This document shows, piece after piece, positions 33,160-44,203 of a DNA stretch of 64,000 nucleotides. Within the stretch, counting starts at the first letter, position 1. Every line of letters begins with the position of its first letter. The position numbers were made by a program, and so were the translations under genes. The notes under the pieces are model-generated. The model had not been told where the DNA came from. It saw nothing but the letters and a program-made list of their open reading frames with translations, and did not search any database. The DNA is taken from contig JAHCVI010000001.1 in NCBI GenBank assembly GCA_019096155.1, positions 3,906,001 to 3,970,000 of the forward strand, in the 5' to 3' direction. Origin of the DNA: Staphylotrichum longicolle. Its lineage: Eukaryota; Ascomycota; Sordariomycetes; Sordariales; Chaetomiaceae.

Positions 33160-34089
33160 ATGCCAGAAGCAGTTCACCTGCACGAAGTATCAGAAAGGAA
33201 CAAAGCAACCGCCATGGACGAACCAACAAGGGAAAATGAGGCAATCACCATGAACGAAGGAACCACAAACACGTCACCCAAGTGTGATACGACCAGTACT
33301 GAGACCAGCAAAATGGACGCTCTCATCGCCGGCTTGAAGCCATACGCAAAGTACAAGGCTCGCTCGTACGACACCTCCAAGGACGTTCACATCCCGCTCC
33401 TCGAATCCCATCTCAAATCCGACCCCTCCAGCGGCCCAACCATCGCCCTTCTCGGCGACTCCATGCTGGAGCGCCTAATCACCACCGGCCAGTCGCCCAA
33501 CTTCCCCGAGCTCTTCCCCTCGCCCACCTTGCTTCCTCCGGAGGACGATCTGCTCAGACGGGACCCCAACGAGAAAGACCCCCGAATCAAAGGCGTGTTC
33601 AATGCCGGCGTCGGCGGGGACAAGATCGAGAACCTCATCTACCGGCTTGTCGGCGACGAGGACAGGAGTCTGCCCGCACTGCTGCCGCTCCTGGCACCAT
33701 CAGTCAAAGTATGGGTTATCCTCGTCGGCACGAACAACCTCTCGCCAAAGAAAGGGTTGTCAGACAGTCACGAGGATGTGCTCTTCGAAATGGGCAAGGC
33801 TCTACTTGAGGCGAGTCCAGGTAGCAAATTGCGGATTGTTCGGCTGAGTCGCAGGAAGGATGTACCGGATGGGCTTGTAAAATTGTCGAATCGTCGGGTC
33901 AAAGACGTGTACAAGCGCCTGTTTATCGAGTTCAGATTTTCCAGGTCGGTTGATTATTGGGAAGCGCCGAGCTCCTGCATCGATTTTGACATGGAGAAGC
34001 ATTTGGAGGATCATGTCCATTTGAATCTGGAAGGGTATCGGCTGTGGATGCAGAATAGCTTGTTTTCTTCGCTCAAGGGCGTGATCTAG
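33160..34089 (+). CDS. SGNH/GDSL-type hydrolase, intracellular
   Basis: Single exon, 309 aa from the ATG at 33160; the frame is open upstream but only from a GTG. The four SGNH blocks appear in order: block I ALLGDSML with nucleophile Ser101, block II NAGVGGDKIENLIYRL, block III LVGTNNLS with Asn192, and block V DHVHLNLEGY with Asp284 and His287. The N-terminal 60 residues are a polar, low-complexity leader (Thr, Glu, Met-rich) without a signal peptide. The layout resembles platelet-activating-factor acetylhydrolase-like and other cytosolic SGNH esterases. It probably hydrolyses an ester or acetyl group; the substrate is unknown. The reading frame is intact, unlike the two genes that follow. 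Confidence 0.85.
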   Translation: MPEAVHLHEVSERNKATAMDEPTRENEAITMNEGTTNTSPKCDTTSTETSKMDALIAGLKPYAKYKARSYDTSKDVHIPLLESHLKSDPSSGPTIALLGDSMLERLITTGQSPNFPELFPSPTLLPPEDDLLRRDPNEKDPRIKGVFNAGVGGDKIENLIYRLVGDEDRSLPALLPLLAPSVKVWVILVGTNNLSPKKGLSDSHEDVLFEMGKALLEASPGSKLRIVRLSRRKDVPDGLVKLSNRRVKDVYKRLFIEFRFSRSVDYWEAPSSCIDFDMEKHLEDHVHLNLEGYRLWMQNSLFSSLKGVI

Positions 34090-34479
34090 GGTTGGGTTTA
34101 GCTCCCCCTGGAAACTCTTCAGCGTGGCCAGGTATGCTCTTCAATGAAGACCAATCTGCAATGTGATTCACTGAGTGTCTTGCCTATAAGTTAGGTTCCA
34201 TCTTGTCATAAACCTGGCTCGACACTGCCTGAGTCAGTCTAGGAAACAAAAACCTATGGAAAGGATAACCAGCAAACCCGGCGAATTCCAGTTGCGATCC
34301 AGACCTCTTTGAGTCACTCTGAGTTCGGTTTAAGAAATCCAGATTTCAGGTGGTTTTGTGTCATTGAAAGTCCAAGTGCTCTCCTCCATTCACAAAAAAC
34401 TGCTGTCCGCTGGCACCACAACATTACAACCTGGAACAAGCTTCAGCAGTGAACAATCCCACACACGCCCTGGGTCAAG
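34090..34479. other. Intergenic region
   Basis: About 390 nt between plus-strand genes; nothing recognised. Confidence 0.3.
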
Positions 34480-35359
34480 ATGAGCGCTGATCGCTATGGA
34501 ATAATATTCAGCCCATTTCCAGAGGACACTCGCGCATCGTTCATGCCCGATGCACATGCAACCCACGATGGATGCCTTGATAACCCGACCAGAATTGACA
34601 AGCCCTTCTGGAAGTACATGATATCGATTGGCGGCATGCTTGCCTTCACCGCCGGCGAAAAGCTTCGTATTCCCGGGGGCCTTGGGAACCCAAAGACCGC
34701 CGCGCCTTTTCTGCTTTCACCGCTTTGGGAGAACCGAGACAATGTTGCCTGACGGCCGCATTGTCTACATTGGTGGAGAGCACGAAGATTTCTACGACGA
34801 CGACTTCTTCATCTACAACGACGTGGTCGTTGTGCGCGGTCATGAAAATGGCCGGGAAAAAGCAGAAGCAAGGATCGACGCTATTTTCGCCCAATACCCG
34901 GATTATCCTCGAAGAACCATGGAGCTGATCAAGAACTCCCATATTGGAGAGTTTGTGACGGATGCGGCGGTGGTGAAGGAGGCAACTCCCGACGATATCG
35001 ACATCTTCGGCTATCCCACCGACATCTTTCCCCCGACGGATTACCACACAGCGACCTACCACAAGGACGAAGAGAGCGGCAAAGAGTACATATATATCAT
35101 TGGCGGCCTGGGCTACAAAGGCGGTCCACACCGTGAAGCGACCCTGACGCACCGGCTCAACCTGGACGACTTCAGCATCCAACGCGTGGAGACTTCGGGC
35201 GAGAAACCGCCACCGGGTGAGAAGAGGGAGGCAAGGAAAGACGGTGACACGATCGTGTATGCTACTGAAGAGTGTGACTACATGCTATCCTTGAAAGACT
35301 TGCGGTGGACCAAGACGCAGTGGGAGTACTCACGTGGGCTTTCTTCGGGGGAGAGTTAG
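34480..35359 (+). CDS. Kelch-like beta-propeller protein, frame broken
   Basis: The first part (ATG 34480) reads MSADRYGIIFSPFPEDTRASF..., with WKYMISIGGMLAFTAG, to about 34705. The rest is one base out of frame (FCFHRFGRTETMLPDGRIVYIGGEHEDFY to the stop at 35359). One base appears to be missing near the CCTTTT run at 34705-34710. The second part carries kelch-like strands: VYIGGEHEDFYDDDFFIYND, then YIYIIGGLGYKGGPHREATL, THRLNLDDFSIQRVETSGE and YMLSLKDLRWTK. Proteins of this type are small cytosolic propellers found in fungi and bacteria, with no known activity. No signal peptide. A real inactivating deletion and a sequencing error cannot be told apart here. Confidence 0.65.
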
Positions 35360-36017
35360 TGGTCTCATTCCAGTACCTACCAATTCAACAAGCAGGTCTT
35401 CAGTGAGTTGCGAAATGAGATTGTCAACACCACATGCCGTGATTTGCAACCTCTAGCACGACATCAACGCACACCACTCAACTCACACATTGCAGATCGA
35501 GCTGCATGCCTAATGGAACTCAATGAGCTTCCCAATCAAATAGGTTGCTCACCCCCAATGAGACTAGGCATCAGCCATCGGCCCCAACCTCCGGCATCGT
35601 CGGGTCAACTAAGTCGGAACCCTGGCTGACGATGTCTCAAAATATATCGCTTCTGTTGCAAACGTCAACAAATGGCGGAACCGGGTGCCTGTATCTCGGA
35701 TCCTTCCCCATATTGTTGGTCTGCAGTGTGGCCCGTTGGTTGATGCCTGCGCGCCCCTCCACCCGTTTCCGGCAGTTCCCCTGACAACAATCTTCGGAGG
35801 CTTTCCTCAACCCTACATCAGAGTAGTGTCTCGTTGTGCTTAAAACGCCTCTTGCCTCGGCCGAGTTCAGAGTGCAGGCCCCCAAATCAAGAACAAACAC
35901 AAGCTTTCCTCGGCAATACGGCACCACGATAAACCTGCATCAACTCTCTCGCTAAGCCTCCCTCAGTCTTCTTGACACCGCTAAGCGTCCCTCACTCTTC
36001 TTGACACCAACCCCAAA
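35360..36017. other. Intergenic region
   Basis: About 660 nt. An imperfect direct repeat (TCTTGACACC after CTCACTCTT-like sequence) lies just before the next ATG at about 35965-36010. No gene recognised. Confidence 0.35.
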
Positions 36018-36784
36018 ATGGCCGCAAAAACCTCCCCAGTCCGTTACTCAACCTCCCAAGTCTCTCCTCCGACCAAGCCAAATCCTTCCCCTGGGAACAG
36101 CCCATCCCCCTAAACCCCTTTTGGGACACCTTCTCCTACTCCACCGCGCGCTCCTTCCTCTCCAACTTCACACCCCTGGAACTCGCCAACCTCCCCCTCG
36201 ACCCATCAAGCACCGACTCCCACCCGGCCAAGCTGCACCTCCTCCTCTGCCTGCTCACCGACAAACTCGCGCGCGAGGAGGAACAAGCCGCAGCAGCCGC
36301 TGGATCAACACCTCCTACTCAGGCTCTGTTCCAGACCGACTACGCCCGCTGGTTCAACCTGCAGCAGGGCATCTCCCAGCTGCAGAGCCAACTCGCCCTC
36401 CCCGAGGCGGAGCACACCCTGCGCATGCTCGTCGCGCGCGCCCCGCCGGCCGCGGACGACGTGCGCCCGCAGCACATGCTCGCCGCGTACCTAGTCATGG
36501 TTGGGCAGTACAATGAAGCGGAGGCGTTGGAGCGGGTGGTCTGCGCGTGGATGGATGGGAGGGATGGGTTGGGGCCGGGGTCGCCGCAGGCTTTGAGCGC
36601 ACGGAGGACTTTGGCGAGGGCGCTTTGGGGGCAGGGAGAGGGGAGGAGAGCGGAGGCGGACGGGGTGGTGAGCGAGGTTGAGGGGCTTGTGGAGGGCATG
36701 GGACAGGGAAAGTTTGGGGTTTATCAGGAGGAGGAGAGGAGGTTGAATCGGGAGATGGTGGCGGCGCTGGTGGATGGGGAGTAA
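36018..36784 (+). CDS. TPR-like helical repeat protein, frame offset at start
   Basis: The ATG at 36018 is followed by an A5 run (36026-36030). With one more A the start joins the long open frame that ends at 36784 (about 255 aa); as given, the ATG frame stops after 31 codons. The open frame reads DQAKSFPWEQP, NPFWDTFSYSTARSFLSNF, then helix pairs QTDYARWFNLQQGISQLQSQ, LPEAEHTLRMLVAR, HMLAAYLVMVGQYNEAEALE and SPQALSARRTLARALWGQGE. The pattern of small and large hydrophobics (about 34-residue spacing, A-x-x-L-x-x-x-G-x-x-x-EA) is that of tetratricopeptide repeats as seen at the C-terminus of fungal NLR-like or kinesin-light-chain-like proteins. No N-terminal effector or NB-ARC domain is present, so this is a short stand-alone TPR protein or a relic. 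Confidence 0.6.
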
Positions 36785-37658
36785 GGTTGGAGATGACAGC
36801 TTGAAGTAGGGCTAGCAGTCAACAAGTCTATCATTGTGGAGAGTGTTCTATCAAATGTTCATGGTCTCCTGGGACTTCCCCAGCTCTCACCAAAGGCAGC
36901 AACCTGCGCATAACCTTGCCTCGGATCCGCTGCTTTCTACCAGGGCGTCCACGTTCCCAATGTAGAGCAGCATCTGGTTGCAACGGGGGTGATACCGGAT
37001 TTTCTTTCAGGGGAGGTGGCGGAGACAGGGTCGAGCTCTGAAGATACTGGACAATACCGTCAAGTGTAGCGCAAAGAAGGACGTGGAGGGGGGAGCTAAG
37101 ATGCAGCTGGAGGCAAATATTGGGCAGAAGACTTCTATTTGTTTGGTTTGGAAAAGATAATCAATTGTTGATATGGGCTGCGCCGCTGCCAATATCACCA
37201 GGGAACCTGGCTTGTTTTTGTCCTGCCCAACACACCGGCAGAGATGGACGCCCCGCCACCCGGTAAGGCGCTCTTGTGCTGATACGTTGTAAGCGGGTAT
37301 GGGAGGAAGGAGCGCCTGGAGACACTGAACGCGGTCTTTCTCAAGGGATGTTGTAGGACTGCGTGAGGTAGCGAACCCACTTGAGTCCACAAGGTACGCG
37401 TGAGGGTAGAAAGAGTACCTTGAATGTACAAGAGCAACTTCATCATATACCTGAGTTACTCTACAACGCAGTCACATCCGATTTATGTACAAAAGCTCTC
37501 TCGCTCTCGCCTTGGTGACCCTTGCATCATGCCGCATCCAAACCTTCACAACCACAGCAGTGTTTGCGTGGATTCCAAGCTTAACCACAAGCCGTCTTGC
37601 AGCCTAGTACGAGTTGTTAGCCGAGTGACGCATGGTCGACATTATCTGGCAACGGGAA
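36785..37658. other. Convergent intergenic region
   Basis: About 870 nt between convergent genes. No frame with a domain or signal peptide; nothing recognised. Confidence 0.4.
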
Positions 37659-38231
37659 TCAAAACGCACCAGCCGCGTGACCACCGCAATCAAACTCGCC
37701 GGCACGGTTGCCACAGCCCATCTTTTGGAGGCAGGCAGTGTAACCAAAGCTGCAGGTTCCGTCGTCCTCGGTATACTGGCAGGGGCTGAAGGGGTTGGGG
37801 CAGCCATAGCACTTGTTGCGGAACGACCAAATGTGGTCATTCAGGAATTCCGGAACCGTGGCGGCGTCGCCATAGTTCTGCCAGTTGGAACCCTGGCAGT
37901 CTCTCTCCCTATTGTCCCGACGTCAGCACCCGTCTTATCCCTGTATAAAAAAATGGGTGTCTGACGGACCGGAAAAAGGTGGTGCATCCCGCCGCACCGC
38001 CCACAGAGCTTGCTTTATCGCCCGCGCCGTTCAGATTCCCTGGTTTGTGTCGGTAACTGAGTTTTTGCGTCCCCCGGACGATGAGCGGAGGGTTTACATA
38101 CAACAAGCGTCATCGTCCCAACGCTGCTCACGATGGTAGGAACCGCCGAAGTTGGCGTTCTCGTACAAGGTGAAATCCCTCGCTGAGACCACTGCGGCAA
38201 GGAGGGTGGCGACGACAACGGGGAATTGCAT
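37659..38231 (-). CDS. Small cysteine-rich secreted protein
   Basis: Three exons, 38102..38231, 37970..38039 and 37659..37908, all with GT-AG ends and matching phase; 149 aa. The signal peptide MQFPVVVATLLAAVVSA is followed by RDFTLYENANFGGSYHRE. After the first splice comes DDACWNLNGAGDKASSV, then CTTFFRERDCQGSNWQNYG, and a Cys-rich C-terminal half (NKCYGCPNPFSPCQYTEDDG, YTACLQKMGCG, EFDCGGH). About twelve cysteines suggest a disulfide-stabilised extracellular fold. The opening (LYENANFGGSYHRE) resembles a beta/gamma-crystallin-like strand pattern, but that is only a suggestion. Such proteins are common in Sordariomycete secretomes and many act as effectors or in antagonism; no activity is assigned. 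A TATA-like box lies about 138 nt upstream. Confidence 0.78.
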
Positions 38232-39154
38232 GGTGGGCAGTTGGATTCCGATAAGATGAGGACGAGTGGAGGTTGCGGGATTTCCAGGTACCTGAAGTAT
38301 CTGCCTTGAGAGGAGGGCCCGATGGGTGAAGACAACGAGTGTTTGGAAACTGGTAGACGTGCGAGGGTCTTTATACAAAAAAACGAGATCAGCTTCTCCA
38401 ACAGAATCTCACAATGAAGAGCTCAAGTGTGGTGAGTTGGCCGAGATTAGGGTGTACAAGCCCGCGGCCCATGTGGCTACATGCCATGGCTTTGCGGGAT
38501 GTGTTCGAGATGCTGGAGAAGACACCCAAAACACCTTGCCCTGGCATCTCAACCCAAGTCACGCATAACGGTGGCGCTTGTCTCTTTGCCTCCAATACAA
38601 CAGAAGCATCTCCCCTTTTGCAAGTCCGAAAGTCGAGTGCGAGGAAAGGCAACATCAATCTGTACGAAGATTGCCAGTCGCATATAGGACACTCGCCAAA
38701 GCCCTTGGAGACATGGAATCAGAGTTCGGTTCCCCCAAACAAGTATGTTTTTGCCTTTCCCGGGCTTGGCTAGCCTATTGGAATTCGCGATTTCTGATTC
38801 CAGCCCGACGAGATGCCTGCTTAGTTTGGGGCACCGCCCCTATCACTATTCATGGGATGATGCTGAGGGGCGGCCAAGACACGGGCGGACATTTTCAGCC
38901 AGGAAAGCATGAGATATTCAGGAACTTTTAAGCTTGTCGCACATTAGAGTATGGGAAGGATTGGAAACCTTGGGAATCGCGGCGAATGAGTGCAGGTGCC
39001 GCGTCGGAGCAGAGACGGGACGGAGTCGGCCTTGCCTTCGGCAATTTGGTGTAACGCCGAATTTCGGGTTTCTACATACTACGTCCGAGAACTGAACAAC
39101 CCCAATCGCCTGCAGCAGCACTCCCTTTGAAACGGTGCTCATCTTCACGGATTC
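38232..39154. other. Intergenic region
   Basis: About 920 nt between two minus-strand genes; apart from the TATA-like box at 38369 nothing was recognised. Confidence 0.35.
38369..38375 (-). promoter_or_regulatory. TATA-like box of the cysteine-rich protein gene
   Basis: Reads TATAAAG on the minus strand, about 138 nt upstream of the ATG at 38231. Position and sequence fit a TATA box. Confidence 0.45.
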
Positions 39155-40008
39155 TCATAATTCTCGTAATGTCGTTGGAGCTAAATGGTTGCATACTTCG
39201 ACGTCGAGCATGACCACCTTTTCGGTAACGGTCAAGGAACACCGCCCGAGTTGAAACCGTCTCGGCTGCTTGTTGTTTCGGCGTCTGTCCCGTTTCCGCT
39301 TCGATGCCCGTCCCATACCGTGCTCCTCGCGGCCATGCGTGCGTGCAACGTGGACCAGAATCAAGGCACAGAGGTAGACCAAAAACACCGTTGGAATGAT
39401 CCACGGGGTCATGGCAAACCTCAAGTGTAACTCAAAGCGAGACAGAGTTGCCAACAGCATAAGGCCGATACCGAAGATGCTGTTGGCTTCGAGAGTGATC
39501 CGCCGCATCTGGGTGCTGCCGGTGCCGACACGATAGAGGACACGCAACAACCACATGCTGATGAGCGCGGCTCCTGCGAAGCAGAAGATGTAGATGTACT
39601 AATCGTGTCGTCAGGACCTACGCTGCACACTCAGCCACGTAGTGAAGGAGGGACGGTACACACCACCAGGTTGAACCTCTCCAATGCGTCTTTGTACGCG
39701 TCCCGTTCATACGTTGAAGGGTGGTCTTGCCAGCCGATGTCCTCAATTTCGACGAGATTGCAGCTCTGAAGAATAGAGTCGAGCACCGTGACCTTGAGGT
39801 CTTTGACCTTGTCGATAAAGGTCTGATACCGCACGTCGGTGCTCGCTCCGGTCTCTATCTCAGCAGCACTCGGGAAGCCGTCCCAATGGCTGTCGTCAAT
39901 AAGGAGAAGCTCCCCGAGGAGCTTATCCTTGGGGAGATGTGTGACGAGAAGGTTCGGTGAGTAGTGCACCCAGATCGAGTCTATCGTAGTATTGAGGGTT
40001 GCAACCAT
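39155..40008 (-). CDS. Multi-pass membrane protein, probably incomplete at the N-terminus
   Basis: Two exons, 39664..40008 and 39155..39598, joined by a 65-nt intron; 262 aa from the ATG at 40008. The first exon begins with a hydrophobic run (MVATLNTTIDSIWVHYSP, itself preceded in frame by RILIAAG) and continues with a charged loop (LLIDDSHWDGFPSAAEIETG, IEDIGWQDHPSTYERDAYKD). The second has three predicted membrane segments (YIYIFCFAGAALISMWLL, ANSIFGIGLMLLATL, WIIPTVFLVYLCALILVHVA) and a basic cytosolic tail (KRKRDRRRNNK). Further upstream, FAIKAAVFGIGDDILLAYLQIW (about 40160-40226) in another frame looks like an earlier exon, so the true gene may start above 40200. I could not join these parts with confidence. 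Family and function unknown. Confidence 0.5.
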
Positions 40009-42073
40009 GCCTGCTGCAATAAGGATCCGCGATCTGCCATGGCAGCATTGTTGGCGTGCAGAAACTGATCACTGACAAAGTTGATCATCTGGACGATCCA
40101 GTCAGCGTCAAACGCATGCTGTGAGACACAGCTCTACTGGATTGCTCGGTTAGGGTCAACGGACATGCTCCAAATCTGGAGATAAGCCAGCAAGATGTCA
40201 TCTCCGATGCCAAAGACGGCGGCTTTTATGGCAAACCTGCACATGGGCGCAAGACCACCTTCACCTCGCGAGAAGAAGAAGCTTGCCCCAAGCCGCTTTT
40301 CGGTGCTGCTGTATCCGTGGCTGCAGTGATCGGAAGCGCGATCGTCGGCTTTCGCGAGTTACTTCTCAGCATTGTCATGTCAAACTCAGTACTTCTGGGT
40401 GCTGGGGCATAACCCGCGCAACCCCTAACCAAGGATCTTTCGCCGTCGTTTCTTGATGACCGTCCTGGCAAATACAGCAGTGGTGCTCCACTTGTTAAGC
40501 GAACGTTGAAGCTGAGAGGTTCTAGTCGGGTAACCCGCGACCAAAAGCAACCATAGGACTGGGCGTTTCCAGTCTGCACGGATGCGTTCTGCAGGCTTGG
40601 GGAAAAGGCGGGATCTAGGTGGCAACAGCCTGTGGCGATGTCGTCGAAGGGGATGTTATCCCCGGATATATCCCTGTTGGCAAAGTAAGGTAAGGTTTAG
40701 ATGGACAAAATGAAAGCGACGATTGAAAGAATTCCACATCTGGGTTAGTTAGTGTCGAGTGTAAGAATTCCATTGGTAGCGAAAGCCCCGAGGACACAAA
40801 CCCCCAGGAAACAAGAATGACAGCGTTCTTGTAAATCACTCTTCCAACTTCTTCCCCTCATCCGCTGTTTCCTGGCTTGCTAATCCGCATCAATATTGCT
40901 GCGAATTTGTCGACGCGACCCCAGGTCGTCTTTGCCTCAGCCTACAGCTGCAGTGTCCTCGTCTTCTTTCCCAACAACGACCCAACTCAAGGTAGGTATA
41001 TATCGTTGCTCAGCGCTCTTGTTCTGACCACTTCACGGCCCAATGAGCATCCTCCTCTTCCTACGAAAATGCCTCGCAACCCGCCACCTAACAACGGAGA
41101 TGAGCCCTGCGTTAAGCTATGTTCGTCCCCAGATGCAGAGAGACTTGGCTCTTCTCCACGGCCGGAGCCATTTTCTCAGGGGCTCTGTGATTATGCGCAC
41201 AGCAAGAGATCTGGGACCGAAACTTGGGCCCCAAGCCACTGTATTACAGGAAAGAGATGGCCGAAGGGGAGGAAAGACCGACAAAGGTGCATGGGTAGGT
41301 ACTTATAAGTGCCGGTTTTGGATCAAGAATCCTCCACCCACCTACCGTACCTAGTGTACGTTGCATCCCTATGTATGATGATGCCCCCTCTAAACGGCCG
41401 GGAAGTGCAAAAAGCCTTTAGCGTTCATGATTCCCATGCAGCCGGTTCAGGTTGGACACTCCTAACTTCGGATCATTTGTCGAACGTGATTCGTCAGTTC
41501 CAGGGTGGTTTGATGCAGACAAGGCCCACCGGCGAGTCCTTGGCAGTGGAGTTCCAAGGGTCTAGACCACCACATCTGCAATCACATGTGGATCGCTCAG
41601 CTCGGGTGAAGCCTCGAGCCCCTGACAGAAAGACGCTAAATGGGGAGCAATAGGCGACTCGCTTGCCCTAGCTGCAATAGCTCCCACAATAGCCGCACGT
41701 TCAAGTGGCAATAGTTCCTGACCCAGCTGCTGTCTGGTCATCAGATTAGCCACGATTTGGCCTCGAGCCGCTCTAGACTTTGAGAACTCCACCGTGCGTG
41801 CCCTGAGTGAAAACAAGCATTTTGACCTTCCCAGCGAGTTGAATTGGGCCAGGCGTCCCAACCCCTAATAAGTTTTGATGTGTGTCACTTTGATGTTCTC
41901 TTCGGCCCGTTGACCTTGGAGACAATGCACACGGCATCCTCCTCGTCTCGTTGTCTCATTGTCTAGGGTTACTTTTCCCTTGTCGCCTTGGAATGGTCTC
42001 TTAGAAGTTGCACTTTTGTTTGGCACAGCGCCCGACGACAAAAGAAGATTGCGGCCAAGGAATAGCCCGCAAG
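40009..42073. other. Region with unresolved coding fragments
   Basis: Contains likely upstream exons of the membrane-protein gene (about 40080-40230, minus strand), other minus-strand frames to 40839 without a domain, and a possible transposase relic near 41.6-41.8 kb. From 40850 to 41560 nothing is recognisable apart from a TAGGTAC motif near 41297. Confidence 0.35.
41565..41861 (-). pseudogene. Possible Tc1/mariner-type transposase N-terminal relic
   Basis: A minus-strand frame reads MTRQQLGQELLPLERAAIVGAIAA, which resembles the first helices of the helix-turn-helix that opens fungal Tc1/mariner transposases (ELTPxxRAxIVGL...AG). The following residues do not complete the second helix, and no DDE domain follows. 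Weak evidence from one short motif only; it could be chance. Confidence 0.2.
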
Positions 42074-42589
42074 ATGCGCCAATACGTCGCTGCATCCTTG
42101 ATCGCCGCCGCCGGCGCGCTAGCGGCGGCGTTGCCAGGAACAGGCGGGCAACAGAAGCCGCTGGTCGGCTTCAAGCAGCTGTCGAGTGCGACAGGTCATT
42201 ACCTGTCATGTGGAGAGACGTACGGTAACGGGTGGGAAAGGTGTGGAGGCCAAGTATGTCCTGCTGCTGTCTCATCAACAAGATGTTGGGTTGCTGAACG
42301 TGGCCTAGGACAGTAGACTGTGTTATAACCCCGCGTTGGGGCAGGTGAGCTGCTATGACCCGTGCTAACTGGTATTGACCAATGCTGATCAGCGGTGCAG
42401 TCATGTTGCGAAGCCGATAACGGCCACTGCGGCAAAGGCACATGGTGCGCGCCAGTCGCTGGGATTTGTTGTTCAGATGTGAGGACAGGCGTTGCTCCTG
42501 ACAAATGTAACAGAATATGCTGACCGAGAGCGCAGAGTGAGGATTTGGAAACATGCGCGAGGAACGCAGGGTTTGAGTTGCCAGGATAA
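42074..42589 (+). CDS. Small cysteine-rich secreted protein (CCxxxxxxC type)
   Basis: Four exons, 42074..42253, 42309..42344, 42401..42478 and 42536..42589, every length divisible by three; 115 aa. The signal peptide is MRQYVAASLIAAAGALAAA. The mature part has YLSCGETYGNGWERCGGQ, then LCYNPALGQ joined by splicing to SCCEADNGHCGKGTWCAPVAGICC, and it ends EDLETCARNAGFELPG. Ten cysteines, including two CC pairs, are spaced as in a large group of fungal secreted proteins that also occurs as tandem domains in longer wall-associated proteins. The final exon motif ETCARNAGFELP is strongly conserved in that group from memory. Chitin or wall binding is a reasonable guess but not shown. Four exons in 516 nt, with a 12-codon exon, mean automatic gene finders may miss it. 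Confidence 0.82.
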
Positions 42590-43603
42590 TTAACGACATT
42601 GGCGGGAGTGGTCTCAAGATGGGGGGGGTTGAAGCTCGAGAGTCTCAAGCATATAGCTAGAAACATGAGGAGCCCCAAAACGGTCTTGTCTAATAATGTA
42701 TATAGTACAACGCAGCTATCGGTCGCTGTCGATACGCCCGCGTTGGGCAAGGCGGACTGACTGGTCGGGACAGTCCGGGGTCACGTCCTGTAGTTATTAA
42801 ACGCAGACCGAGGTTAAGACGCGTCACTCCTTGCTATAAAGAGCTGGTATAGTGTATTGGTTGGGCTTGGGGTTGGTTCCTTCTGCGTTGCTGTCATTAC
42901 CCACAACGTTTCATAGTTGGTAACCGCCACAGGGCATATAGATGACAATTGGAGTCAATAAAGGACTCGAAAAAGTTTCAGAAGGCTATGAAAATAGACA
43001 CACTCACCGAACGGTCAAGCTAGGGGGGGAAACCTGGATCCCTATATTGTCCGGCACAAGGTGATTGAGACTTTGCGAATGTGAAATCCCAAGAACAGTC
43101 AGTCTGCGCTGCCAAGCTTCATCCTTCAGGAACGGGTACAAAAGCCAACAGGATTCGTGCTCATCCAGGGGCCAATCACGGAGAAAGTTAACAGAAAGGC
43201 CCTGGTTCACTCGACGCTGTAAAAGGCTATGAGAGTTTTTCTACCGTACCTAGAGACTGCGGCGGCGTCGCTCTAGACCGTTGGCCATACACTATGGACG
43301 AGGAAGAGCGTACTTGCACGCATGGAGAGGAGAATGGCTTTATGGAGACGGACTGCTGGGGAAGATGCAGGACAGGAGGACAACCGTGCTGAGTGAAAAC
43401 AGACAAGTTCGGCGGCGACTATTCTTACATTCTATAGCGCTTCGTTCCCCTTTTCCGACCGCTTGGCCTATTCGCTGCAATTCCTCCACTGCAAATAGGT
43501 GACCTGCTTGAATGTAGAACTTGTCGACTCGGGCTAGATTGTGGAGAGAAGACGTGTCAGCCATTGTGCTCCACGTGTACACGTTTTGACGATCACTACA
43601 GAC
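42590..43603. other. Convergent intergenic region, may include a lost 3' exon
   Basis: About 1 kb. The last exon of the DUF4360 copy may continue to about 43500 on the minus strand (KFYIQAG after an intron at about 43536-43603), but no plausible C-terminus was found. Otherwise empty. Confidence 0.35.
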
Positions 43604-44203
43604 CCCTAGCACAGCTATTTGGTTGGGATCTCGCAGGCTTATCTGGTTGACAGAGTTGACATTGAGCATGCCCTCAATGCCACACGGCGACCAGACAGTG
43701 CTGTCAAACACATCTGTCTGAAGGTAATCGCCGTTGAATGGACCCTGGAAGTCTACCGAACTAGCTGTCTATTTGGTATTTAGAGGAGCGTAGGTACGTT
43801 GGCCGATGAATCTGGGTGTACGTACCTGCTGCAAGCTACCAGGGAAGTAGTAGGTCGCGTTGCACGTGCCTGTAGCGCCGTCGGGAAGAAGTGCGTAGCC
43901 AATGTAGTCGGCTTTGACAACCGAGAACTGCCAACCCTGAGGAAAGTACAGTTGAACGCGGACGTCGCAGTATTTGCGGCGCTCTCCAGGCGCTATACCT
44001 TCGCCAGCCTGCACCACGAAGTCGCTGTAAGAAAGCATCAGTGTCGTGAGATCATCTGACAACCTGATCGCAGCCGTGCTGGGCTGTGGCCGCTTGAGTT
44101 ATGCTCTATGCACCTCTTGTGCACTGGGGCCATCACGTTCAGTGAGGGTACGAGCCACCACGGCAACGCCGGCAGAAAGGGCAATGATGCCAAAGAGCTG
44201 CAT
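43604..44203 (-). pseudogene. DUF4360 secreted protein, apparently degraded
   Basis: The segments 43826..44203 and 43604..43768 share one frame across a clean GTACGT-AG intron. They begin with a signal peptide (MQLFGIIALSAGVAVVA). The DUF4360 core is present: LSDDLTTLMLSYSDFVVQAG, YCDVRVQLYFPQGWQFSVVK, YIGYALLPDGATGTCNATYYF, then DFQGPFNGDYLQTDVFDSTVWSPCG and LNVNS. However, a TAA (44099-44101) interrupts the frame just after the signal peptide region, where the GCPQ motif is expected, and the usual C-terminal block is missing or unspliced. An unrecognised tiny intron could remove the TAA, but no good splice pair is seen. An intact relative is at 27786-28433. Location 1.4 kb from a RIP-mutated repeat island is consistent with decay. 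Confidence 0.6.
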
